From positions 1-18,295 of the forward strand of contig SVNB01000023.1 of assembly GCA_015067125.1 (NCBI GenBank): a stretch of DNA of 18,295 nucleotides, in the 5' to 3' direction. This stretch comes from Oscillospiraceae bacterium (GTDB lineage Bacteria > Bacillota > Clostridia > Oscillospirales > Ruminococcaceae). Shown here in pieces: positions 6,673 to 12,233 of this stretch (within the stretch, counting starts at the first letter, position 1; each line of letters begins with the position of its first letter). Below the pieces are notes generated by a model. The model was not told the DNA's origin and ran no database searches. It saw only the letters and a program-made list of their open reading frames with translations. The position numbers were made by a program, and so were the translations under genes.

Positions 6673-6877
6673 AACCGAGCCGAAAAGGTAAAATGAAAAT
6701 CCGTTGCCGACCCCGAGCGGCGACGGTGGATATTCGGAACCTCTGTTTTTCGGTGGTGAGTTTATTCCCCCTTAATTTTAAGGGGGAGTCGCTCGCGGGA
6801 GCGAGCGGGTAGGGGTTTAAAACTTTTCTTTTCAGGCACTACCCGGTTTCTTTTGGTTTCAAAAGAAATGGGGTAGT
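6673..6877 (+). repeat. Multi-hairpin composite repeat, copy 2
   Basis: It is the inverse partner of 1834-2031. It holds CCGTTGCCG/CGGCGACGG (6701-6726), CCCCCTTAA-TT-TTAAGGGGG (6767-6786), CGCTCGC-GGGA-GCGAGCG (6790-6807), and an 18-base-arm hairpin from ACTACCC to GGGTAGT (6838-6877, 16 of 18 paired). The 39-base core (6701-6739) differs from the other copy at one base. Confidence 0.85.
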
Positions 6878-6902
6878 ATATCTATAAAACGGCAACACCT
6901 TT

Positions 6903-6997
6903 GGGTTCCTGGTTATCCCTCATCCACCGCCGCAAGCGGCGGTCCCCCTTCCCCTCTGGGAAGGCTAAATTCGGCCCCTTTCTTAAAGGGGGCTGTC
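6903..6997 (+). repeat. 95-bp three-hairpin repeat block, copy 2
   Basis: It matches 1700-1794 over the full length, with the ACCGCCGC/GCGGCGGT palindrome fully conserved. The second stem is better paired here (CTTCCC/GGGAAG). Confidence 0.85.
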
Positions 6998-7016
6998 CTC
7001 CGGGTTACTTGTTTGC

Positions 7017-7041
7017 GGCGGGAGCAAAGCCCCTGCCCTAC
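7017..7041 (-). repeat. REP-like hairpin unit 3 (GTAG foot)
   Basis: On the minus strand, GTAG is followed by GGCAGGGGC, loop TTT and GCTCCCGCC. One mismatch and one G-T pair lie in nine stem positions. It sits inside a 47-bp segment that is absent from cluster A. Confidence 0.75.
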
Positions 7042-7060
7042 GGTAATTCGGTTGCTTTGC

Positions 7061-7084
7061 GGAACGGTCACAACCGTTCCCTGC
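7061..7084 (-). repeat. REP-like hairpin unit 4 (GCAG foot)
   Basis: On the minus strand, GCAG is followed by GGAACGGT, loop TGTG and ACCGTTCC. It is a variant of unit 2 with a widened loop. Confidence 0.8.
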
Positions 7085-7099
7085 GGTTGGCATAAAAAT

Positions 7100-7122
7100 G
7101 GGCGGATATTATCTGCCCCTAC
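7100..7122 (-). repeat. REP-like hairpin unit 5 (GTAG foot)
   Basis: On the minus strand, GTAG is followed by GGGCAGAT, loop AAT and ATCCGCCC. One pair is G-T, and the rest are Watson-Crick. Confidence 0.75.
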
Positions 7123-7175
7123 ATTTTAATTTGTGGATTTTGGGGGCAAAATTTGGTATTCATAAAATTTATTTA

Positions 7176-7218
7176 TAAAAAACAGAGGTGCTTCCTTACG
7201 AAGCACCTCTGTTTTTTT
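7176..7218 (-). terminator. Intrinsic terminator of the glutamine synthetase gene
   Basis: ACAGAGGTGCTTC (7182-7194) and GAAGCACCTCTGT (7200-7212) form a perfect 13-bp stem with A and T runs on both sides. It is bidirectional, lies 18 bases beyond the stop, and is among the strongest in the window. Confidence 0.93.
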
Positions 7219-7236
7219 CGCCGTTTTTTATTTTGT

Positions 7237-9327
7237 TTATACGCTGAAAAGCAGATCGCGATAGGATGGGAACGGCCAGTATTCATCGGAAACAAAGGTT
7301 TCAAGCTCGTCGGCCACTTCACGCAGATTATGCAAAGTAGGATAAAGTTCGTCGCAGACGTATCTTGCCTGTGCGTGGGTTTCTTTTATGGTTTTTGCCT
7401 TTGCGCTGCGTTCTTCCACAAGTTCAACGCGTTTTTCAAGCTCTTTAATAAGAGAATCAATTTTTTTCACAAACACAAATTCCGTACTTTCGGAAACATC
7501 AAGGCCAAGGGATTTTTTTGCCGCGGCGGTTTCCGCAAGGGATTTTTCGAATGCGATGCAGGCCGGCATAATATCTTTTCTTACCATATCTATCATAGTA
7601 AGGGATTCTATAATTTCTATTTTGCTGTAATTTTCAAGCAAAATTTCCTGGCGGGAACGAACTTCGCTTTCGGTATAGATTTTATGTTTTGCAAAAAGTT
7701 CAAGGTTCTTTTTATCGGGATAATGTTCAAGGGCATCAACCGCATTTTTAAAATTGCAAAGTCCGCGTTTTTCCGCTTCCTCCGCCCATTCCGCACTGTA
7801 GTTGTTGCCATTAAAGATTATGCGTTTGTGGCATCGCATGGTTTCCGCGATAATGGCGTTTACCTCCGCTTCAAAATCTTCCGCTTTTTCAAGACGGTTT
7901 GCAAAATCGCAAAGAGCGTCCGCAACGCCTGTGTTTATCATCACGTTCGGGCAGGCGATGGAAACGCTGGAACCCGGCATACGGAATTCAAACTTGTTTC
8001 CGGTAAACGCAAAAGGAGAAGTTCTGTTGCGGTCGGATTTATCTTTAAGAAATTCCGGAACAGAAGCAACGCCGGTTTCCATTTTTTCTGCGTTCCATTC
8101 CTTAGTACCGTGGCCTTCTTCCACAGAAGTAAGGATATTGGTAATATAATCTCCCAAAAACATAGAAATTATCGCAGGCGGCGCTTCTGCTCCGCCAAGG
8201 CGGCGGTCGTTGCCGGCCGTTGCTACAGAAATTCGCAGAAGATCCTGATTTTCATCAACCGCACGGATAACAGCGCACATAAACAGCTGGAACTGTTTGT
8301 TGGTTTCCGGGTTTTTTCCGGGACTGAAAAGGTTTTTGCCCGTATCTGTTGCCAGCGCCCAGTTGTTGTGCTTGCCGCTGCCGTTGACCCCGCGGAAGGG
8401 TTTTTCGTGCAAAAGGCAGGCAAGGCCGTGGCGTTCCGCAACCTTTTTCATAATCTCCATAGTAAGCTGGTTGTGGTCCGTTGCAAGGTTTACCCTGCAA
8501 TATCCCGGAGCAAGCTCGTGCTGACTTGGAGCAGCCTCGTTATGTTTTGTTTTGGCATAAACGCCAAGCTTCCAAAGTTCGTTATCAAGGTCCTTCATAA
8601 ATTCCGCAACTCTGGGACGCAGGGTTCCGAAATAATGATCTTCCATTTCCTGCCCTTTTGGCGGCGGCGCGCCGAAAAGGGTGCGGCCGGTTATAACAAG
8701 GTCCTTGCGTTTGTTATACAGATTTCTGTCCACCAAAAAATATTCCTGCTCCGCGCCGGCAGTGGCAAAAACACGTTTTGCATCGGTATCTCCAAAAAGG
8801 CGCACAACGCGCAAAGCCTGCTTGCAGACTGCTTCGGTCGAACGCAGAAGCGGAGTTTTTTTATCAAGAACATCGCCGCTGTATGAACAGAAAACCGTGG
8901 GAATGCAAAGAGAACCGTCTTTTACAAACGCAAAAGAGGTTGGATCCCATGCGGTATAGCCCCGTGCTTCAAAAGTGGCGCGCAAACCGCCGGAAGGAAA
9001 GCTGGAAGCATCCGGTTCCCCTTTTATAAGGTGTTTGCCGCGAAAATCAAGGCCGACTCCGCCTTCGCCGTCCGGCTGGATAAAGCTGTCGTGTTTTTCT
9101 GCGGAAAGACCGGTCATAGGCTGGAACCAATGTGTATAGTGGGTCGCGCCTTTTTCTATGGCCCAGTTCATCATGGCTTCTGCAACGGCATTGGCAACTT
9201 CTGTATCCATCTCTCCACCGTTATCAATAATATCTTCAATTCTTGCAAAAATATCGGGAGAAAGTCGCTGTCGCATGACGTCCTTATTAAAAACCATGCT
9301 GCCGAAAGTATCGGTAAATTTTGTCAC
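7237..9327 (-). CDS. glnN: Glutamine synthetase type III
   Basis: A 696-residue cytoplasmic enzyme that makes glutamine from glutamate, ammonia and ATP. Length and motifs fit GSIII, not the shorter GSI of about 450 residues. They include GSMVFNKDVMRQRL (9-22), FPSGGLRATFEARGYTAWDPTS (110-131), GAEQEYFLVD (191-200), KHNEAAPSQHELAP (261-274), GVNGSGKHNNWALATD (313-328), and AGNDRRLGGAEAPPAI (371-386). Also present is FKDKSDRNRTSPFAFTGNKFEFR-type sequence. The GTG start follows AGGTG by 7 bases and directly opens the conserved N-terminus. It is monocistronic, with its own promoter and terminator, and is bracketed by repeat clusters B and C. GSIII genes are often nitrogen-regulated, but no operator or glutamine riboswitch was recognised upstream. 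Confidence 0.97.
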   Translation of the reverse strand: MTKFTDTFGSMVFNKDVMRQRLSPDIFARIEDIIDNGGEMDTEVANAVAEAMMNWAIEKGATHYTHWFQPMTGLSAEKHDSFIQPDGEGGVGLDFRGKHLIKGEPDASSFPSGGLRATFEARGYTAWDPTSFAFVKDGSLCIPTVFCSYSGDVLDKKTPLLRSTEAVCKQALRVVRLFGDTDAKRVFATAGAEQEYFLVDRNLYNKRKDLVITGRTLFGAPPPKGQEMEDHYFGTLRPRVAEFMKDLDNELWKLGVYAKTKHNEAAPSQHELAPGYCRVNLATDHNQLTMEIMKKVAERHGLACLLHEKPFRGVNGSGKHNNWALATDTGKNLFSPGKNPETNKQFQLFMCAVIRAVDENQDLLRISVATAGNDRRLGGAEAPPAIISMFLGDYITNILTSVEEGHGTKEWNAEKMETGVASVPEFLKDKSDRNRTSPFAFTGNKFEFRMPGSSVSIACPNVMINTGVADALCDFANRLEKAEDFEAEVNAIIAETMRCHKRIIFNGNNYSAEWAEEAEKRGLCNFKNAVDALEHYPDKKNLELFAKHKIYTESEVRSRQEILLENYSKIEIIESLTMIDMVRKDIMPACIAFEKSLAETAAAKKSLGLDVSESTEFVFVKKIDSLIKELEKRVELVEERSAKAKTIKETHAQARYVCDELYPTLHNLREVADELETFVSDEYWPFPSYRDLLFSV

Positions 9328-9372
9328 GCAATAACACCTGCTTTCTTTTTTTATTAATAATTATACATTATG

Positions 9373-9401
9373 ATACTACCACCGCAATTTTGAACTGTCA
9401 A
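9373..9401 (-). promoter_or_regulatory. Promoter of the glutamine synthetase gene
   Basis: On the minus strand, TTGACA (9401-9396), 17 bases and TAGTAT (9378-9373), about 46 bases before the GTG start. Confidence 0.8.
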
Positions 9402-9494
9402 TAAAAATTTAAAAATATGTTTTATGCCGGCCGCCGAAAAAAACATGACCGGGGGATTCTTTTATAAATTATCGGCGTGTTTTATTGAAACGTC

Positions 9495-9520
9495 GTAGGG
9501 GCGGCCCTGCGTGGCCGCCC
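9495..9520 (+). repeat. REP-like hairpin unit 6 (GTAG foot)
   Basis: GTAG (9495-9498) is followed by GGGCGGCC, loop CTGCGT and GGCCGCCC. It lies in the opposite orientation to units 1 and 12, which have the same stem. Confidence 0.85.
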
Positions 9521-9558
9521 GAAAAAACAACGAACAAACAAAAATACAACAGAGTTTG

Positions 9559-9609
9559 CCCTCATCCGTCAAAACCTTCGGTTTTGCCACCTTCCCCCAG
9601 GGGAAGGCT
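9559..9609 (+). repeat. Shortened CCCTCATCC repeat block
   Basis: CCCTCATCC leads into the hairpin CAAAACC-TTC-GGTTTTG and then CCTTCCCC-CA-GGGGAAGG. The first stem differs completely from that of the 95-bp copies, but the position and framing sequence are kept. The third hairpin is missing. Confidence 0.7.
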
Positions 9610-9613
9610 GAAC

Positions 9614-9637
9614 GGAACGGTCAAGACCGTTCCCTAC
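9614..9637 (-). repeat. REP-like hairpin unit 7 (GTAG foot)
   Basis: On the minus strand, GTAG is followed by GGAACGGTC, TT and GACCGTTCC, identical to units 2 and 11. It faces unit 6 across about 93 bases. Confidence 0.85.
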
Positions 9638-9677
9638 GGTGAGCAATTTGGCTTTATTTATACAAGATAGGCTTTCT

Positions 9678-9703
9678 GTAGGGACCGTCGTCCCCGACGG
9701 TCC
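9678..9703 (+). repeat. REP-like hairpin unit 8 (GTAG foot)
   Basis: GTAG (9678-9681) is followed by GGACCGTCG, loop TCCC and CGACGGTCC. It is paired head-on with unit 9 across 8 bases. Confidence 0.85.
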
Positions 9704-9711
9704 GTTTTTTC

Positions 9712-9737
9712 GGAACGCTGAGGACAGCGTTCCCTAC
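9712..9737 (-). repeat. REP-like hairpin unit 9 (GTAG foot)
   Basis: On the minus strand, GTAG is followed by GGAACGCTG, loop TCCT and CAGCGTTCC. Compared with units 2, 7 and 11, the inner stem changes on both sides, so pairing is kept. Confidence 0.85.
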
Positions 9738-9797
9738 GGTGAAAGATTTGGGTCCCCTTGCATAAAGGGAAGGCTGCCCTCCGGGTTACTTATTTGC

Positions 9798-9860
9798 GGC
9801 GGGAGCAGGTGCCCTGAGTGCGAAGCACGAAGAAATGCCCTTGGGGTACCCCTGCCCTAC
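9798..9860 (-). repeat. REP-like hairpin unit 10 with expanded apical part (GTAG foot)
   Basis: The base is the same as unit 3 (GGCAGGGG/CTCCCGCC on the minus strand, after GTAG). The three-base loop is replaced by about 40 bases containing a small GTGC-GAA-GCAC-type hairpin. Confidence 0.7.
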
Positions 9861-9884
9861 TGTAAATTGGTTGCTTTGTTTAGC

Positions 9885-9908
9885 GGAACGGTCAAGACCG
9901 TTCCCTAC
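9885..9908 (-). repeat. REP-like hairpin unit 11 (GTAG foot)
   Basis: On the minus strand, GTAG, GGAACGGTC, TT and GACCGTTCC; identical to units 2 and 7. Confidence 0.85.
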
Positions 9909-9924
9909 GGCAGCACGGAGAAGC

Positions 9925-9950
9925 GGGCGGCCACACAGGGCCGCCCCTAC
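9925..9950 (-). repeat. REP-like hairpin unit 12 (GTAG foot)
   Basis: On the minus strand, GTAG is followed by GGGCGGCC, loop CTGTGT and GGCCGCCC; one loop base differs from unit 6. Confidence 0.85.
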
Positions 9951-10054
9951 AGTAAATTCAAAAAATTTAATTGTCAATTGCCAATTTTCAACTGTCAATT
10001 TAAAACGCCCTTTTCATCATTTTTTGCCACTCCGTTTCTTTTTTCAACCTTGCA

Positions 10055-10083
10055 TTGACAAGGCCGCTTTGCAAAATTATAAT
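10055..10083 (+). promoter_or_regulatory. Full-consensus sigma-A promoter of the zinc-ribbon/MATE pair
   Basis: TTGACA (10055-10060), exactly 17 bases, then TATAAT (10078-10083). Both hexamers match the consensus fully. It stands 31 bases before the ATG and points to strong expression unless repressed. No operator was seen. Confidence 0.9.
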
Positions 10084-10114
10084 TGTTAAAGATTGTTTTT
10101 TGCGGAGGTTTTTT

Positions 10115-10297
10115 ATGGAATGTATAAAATGCAAAAACGAAATGACGAAGGCAAAACTTTTTATGTTTGGCGGAATTCAAATTCAAAGTGAAACAAAATC
10201 GCTTTTTGAAACTCCCGAAACAAGCAACGTTGAAGTTTACGTCTGCAGCAAATGCGGATACGTTGAATTAAAAGCAACCGATTACAAAAAGTTCTGA
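10115..10297 (+). CDS. Small zinc-ribbon protein, 60 residues
   Basis: Two knuckles, Cys3-IK-Cys6 and Cys44-SK-Cys47, frame a short beta-rich middle. This is a typical four-cysteine zinc ribbon like those of small uncharacterised Firmicutes proteins. The closing GYVELKATDYKKF is common in such families. A nucleic-acid or protein-binding role is plausible but not shown. ATG 10115 follows GGAGG by 6 bases. A longer frame starting at 10055 would begin inside the promoter and is rejected. The stop is 5 bases before the MATE gene, so they form one unit. Confidence 0.8.
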   Translation: MECIKCKNEMTKAKLFMFGGIQIQSETKSLFETPETSNVEVYVCSKCGYVELKATDYKKF

Positions 10298-10302
10298 TAT
10301 CC

Positions 10303-11694
10303 ATGGTAAAAGATTATTTTAAAAAACTCAATCCGGCTATGATTGCCGTTATTTGGTCCCTTGCCTGGCCCACAATGCTGGAACAGGCCATGCAGACCGC
10401 CGTTCAGTATATAGATACCGCCATGGTCGGTTCACTTGGCACCGCCGCCACCGCCGCGGTCGGTTCCACAAGCACCGTAAACTGGCTTATCAGCAGCAGC
10501 ATTTCTGCCATGAGCATTGGTTTTCTTGCTTTTATTGCAAAAGCAAGGGGCGCCGGCGATGATGCAAAAGCAAGGCGTGCCGTGGGGCAATCTGTGCTTG
10601 CGGTGCTTGTTTTCGGCAGTTTTTTTACGGTTCTTGCCCTTTCTTTAAGCGGCATGGTGCCCGTATGGATGCAGGTTGACGCAAATATCCGCGATGTTGC
10701 TTCTCAGTATTTCTTCATTGTTTATGTTCCGATGCTTCCAAGAGCGGCAAGCATAATTTTTGGCACGGTGCTGCGCGCCAGCGGAGATACCAAAACGCCC
10801 ATGAAAATCGGCGTTATTATGAATATAATAAATATCGTGCTCAACTTCATGCTCATTTACGAAACACGCGTGCTCAACATTTTTGGTATTGAATTTACCA
10901 TGCCCGGCGCGGGGCTTGGGGTTATCGGTGCGGCAATCGCAAGCGCTGTTGCCTTTACCGCCGGCGGTATTCTTATCACCATAGTTCTGTGGAAGCACCC
11001 TTATCTTTCTCCAAAAGGACAAAAAATTGCTCCGGATGCGGAAATTCTGCGTCCCTGCCTTAAAGTCGCTTTTCCGAATATGCTCCAGCGTTTTGGAACC
11101 TCCCTTGGCTTTGTGGCTTTTGCCTCTATGATAAACTCTCTTGGAGAAGTTTCCACCGCCGCCCATACCATTGCAAACACGGTGGAATCCGCATTCTACA
11201 TTCCCGGATTCGGTATGCAGACCGCCGCCGCCACCCTTAACGGCAACGCATACGGAGCAAAGGATAAACAGCGTATGCACGACCTTGCAAATATGTTTAT
11301 TCCCATAGAAGTTGCGCTTATGGTAATTTCCGGAGCAAGCCTTTTTGCCCTGGCGCCTTCTTTAATGGATATATTTTCCGACAGTGCAGAGGTTATTGCG
11401 CTTGGTTCCACGGTTTTGCGCATGGTTGCGGTTTCGGAACCTTTTTACGGTTTTTCCATAATAATCGAAGGCATGATGCAGGGCGTAGGCCGCACAAAAG
11501 AACCTTTTGTTTACAACATAATCGGTATGTGGGGCATACGCATTGTGGGAACTTTTATCTTCACGCAGCTTTTTGATATGACCCTTGTGGCCGCATGGGG
11601 CTGTATGATTGCCCACAATATGTTTCTTTTCTTTATGTTCCTGCGGTGCTTTATCAAAGGAAAATGGAATCCGCTTATTGACGAAAAAGCATAA
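10303..11694 (+). CDS. MATE-family multidrug/cation antiporter
   Basis: A 463-residue, 12-helix membrane exporter with the twofold MATE repeat. Landmarks are PTMLEQAMQTAVQYIDTAMVGSLGTAATAAVG (N-lobe helix 1), RASGDTKTPMKIGVIMNIINIVLNFMLIY (helices 4-5), the second-lobe copy AFPNMLQRFGTSLGFVAFASMINSLGEVSTAAHTIANTVES, and QGVGRTKEPFVYNIIGMWGIRI. Family members export cationic drugs, dyes or metabolites using Na+ or H+ gradients; the substrate here is unknown. The ATG at 10303 has no good Shine-Dalgarno sequence. It lies 5 bases after the zinc-ribbon stop, so it is probably translated by coupling. A strong terminator follows at 11712. Confidence 0.94.
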   Translation: MVKDYFKKLNPAMIAVIWSLAWPTMLEQAMQTAVQYIDTAMVGSLGTAATAAVGSTSTVNWLISSSISAMSIGFLAFIAKARGAGDDAKARRAVGQSVLAVLVFGSFFTVLALSLSGMVPVWMQVDANIRDVASQYFFIVYVPMLPRAASIIFGTVLRASGDTKTPMKIGVIMNIINIVLNFMLIYETRVLNIFGIEFTMPGAGLGVIGAAIASAVAFTAGGILITIVLWKHPYLSPKGQKIAPDAEILRPCLKVAFPNMLQRFGTSLGFVAFASMINSLGEVSTAAHTIANTVESAFYIPGFGMQTAAATLNGNAYGAKDKQRMHDLANMFIPIEVALMVISGASLFALAPSLMDIFSDSAEVIALGSTVLRMVAVSEPFYGFSIIIEGMMQGVGRTKEPFVYNIIGMWGIRIVGTFIFTQLFDMTLVAAWGCMIAHNMFLFFMFLRCFIKGKWNPLIDEKA

Positions 11695-11711
11695 AATTTG
11701 TTCGGTTACAC

Positions 11712-11750
11712 AAAAACGGCAGACAGAATTTATACTGTCTGCCGTTTTTT
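11712..11750 (+). terminator. Intrinsic terminator after the MATE gene
   Basis: AACGGCAGACAG and CTGTCTGCCGTT pair perfectly around an 8-base loop and are followed by T6. It isolates the next operon. Confidence 0.93.
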
Positions 11751-11770
11751 CATGCTTTTTCTGAAAAGTG

Positions 11771-11799
11771 TTGACAGGCATTATACAGCTGTGTATAAT
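11771..11799 (+). promoter_or_regulatory. Full-consensus promoter of the blaI-M56-ABC operon
   Basis: TTGACA (11771-11776), 17 bases, TATAAT (11794-11799). The spacer and -10 box are covered by operator 1, so a bound repressor would block RNA polymerase. Confidence 0.92.
11780..11799. promoter_or_regulatory. BlaI-type operator 1 (over the -10 box)
   Basis: ATTATACA-GCTG-TGTATAAT is a perfect 8-bp inverted repeat. It contains the TACA/TGTA half-sites known for BlaI/MecI repressors, here with a four-base centre. Confidence 0.82.
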
Positions 11800-11812
11800 G
11801 AAAACATAGAGC

Positions 11813-11826
11813 TATACAGCTGTATA
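11813..11826. promoter_or_regulatory. BlaI-type operator 2 (in the leader)
   Basis: TATACAGCTGTATA is a perfect palindrome with a TACA-N2-TGTA core. Its centre is 30 bp from that of operator 1, about three helical turns, which would suit two repressor dimers on the same face. Confidence 0.82.
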
Positions 11827-11846
11827 ATAAACCGGAGGTGAATTTT

Positions 11847-12230
11847 ATGGCAAAAAGCACAAGACTTGGCGATGGCGAACTGGAGGTTATGCAGGCAATA
11901 TGGGATGCCAAAAAACCTGTTACCGCCGGAAGCATTCTGGAAAAAGTTCAGCAAAAACGCACCTGGGGACTTTCCACCCTTATGACGGTACTGGCAAGGC
12001 TGATAGAAAAAGGCTATCTTACCGTGGATAAATCCGGCGGAAGCAATATATATTCCGCTGTTGTGGCTGAAAAAGATTATAAAAATAAAGAGGGACGTTC
12101 CTTTTTGGAAAAAGTTTACGGAAATTCCCTTTCTGCTTTTGTTTCCGCTCTTTATGACGGCGGAAGCATAAAAAACGAAGAACTGGAGGAACTTAAGCGT
12201 TTTATAGAAAACGCCGGAAAGGAGGAATAA
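11847..12230 (+). CDS. BlaI/MecI/CopY-family repressor
   Basis: A 127-residue winged-helix repressor. Residues 8-70 (LGDGELEVMQAIWDAKKPVTAGSILEKVQQKRTWGLSTLMTVLARLIEKGYLTVDKSG) are the classic family signature, and the last 45 residues form the dimerisation helices. Family members repress their own operon and are inactivated when the partner M56 protease cleaves the dimerisation region. ATG 11847 lies 8 bases after GGAGG; a GTG at 11838 overlaps that site and is rejected. Two inverted repeats in its promoter are the expected binding sites. The next gene, 3 bases on, encodes the protease. Confidence 0.93.
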   Translation: MAKSTRLGDGELEVMQAIWDAKKPVTAGSILEKVQQKRTWGLSTLMTVLARLIEKGYLTVDKSGGSNIYSAVVAEKDYKNKEGRSFLEKVYGNSLSAFVSALYDGGSIKNEELEELKRFIENAGKEE

Positions 12231-12233
12231 GCA

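Larger units (their letters stand above)
6595..7175. repeat. Intergenic repeat cluster B
   Basis: A gene-free stretch between the convergent vanY-like and glutamine synthetase genes. In order it contains a terminator, a plus-oriented copy of the multi-hairpin element (6673-6877), the 95-bp block (6903-6997), and three minus-oriented GTAG/GCAG hairpins (7017-7041, 7061-7084, 7100-7122). I see no coding signal. Confidence 0.85.
9480..9960. repeat. Intergenic repeat cluster C
   Basis: It fills most of the 787-base gap between the divergent glutamine synthetase and zinc-ribbon promoters. It holds seven GTAG hairpins, two on the plus and five on the minus strand, joined by AT-rich links such as GCAATTTGG. 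A shortened CCCTCATCC block lies at 9559-9609. It is followed at 9960-10050 by AT-rich sequence with AATTGTCAATT-type dyads. Frames across it are repeat-driven, and I call no gene. Confidence 0.85.

Noticed and set aside
7153..8886. 577-codon open frame antisense to glutamine synthetase
   Set aside because: Shadow frame of a highly conserved gene; the Phe/Lys/Arg-rich translation has no recognisable domain.
9328..9480. Glutamine riboswitch or T-box upstream of glutamine synthetase
   Set aside because: The transcribed leader is only about 35-40 bases from the promoter to the start, too short for either.
1700..9950. CRISPR array
   Set aside because: The repeats are palindromic units with irregular spacing and mixed orientation, there are no uniform spacers, and no cas genes lie near.
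9639..10089. Open frames crossing cluster C
   Set aside because: The translation repeats the hairpin units and runs into the zinc-ribbon promoter.
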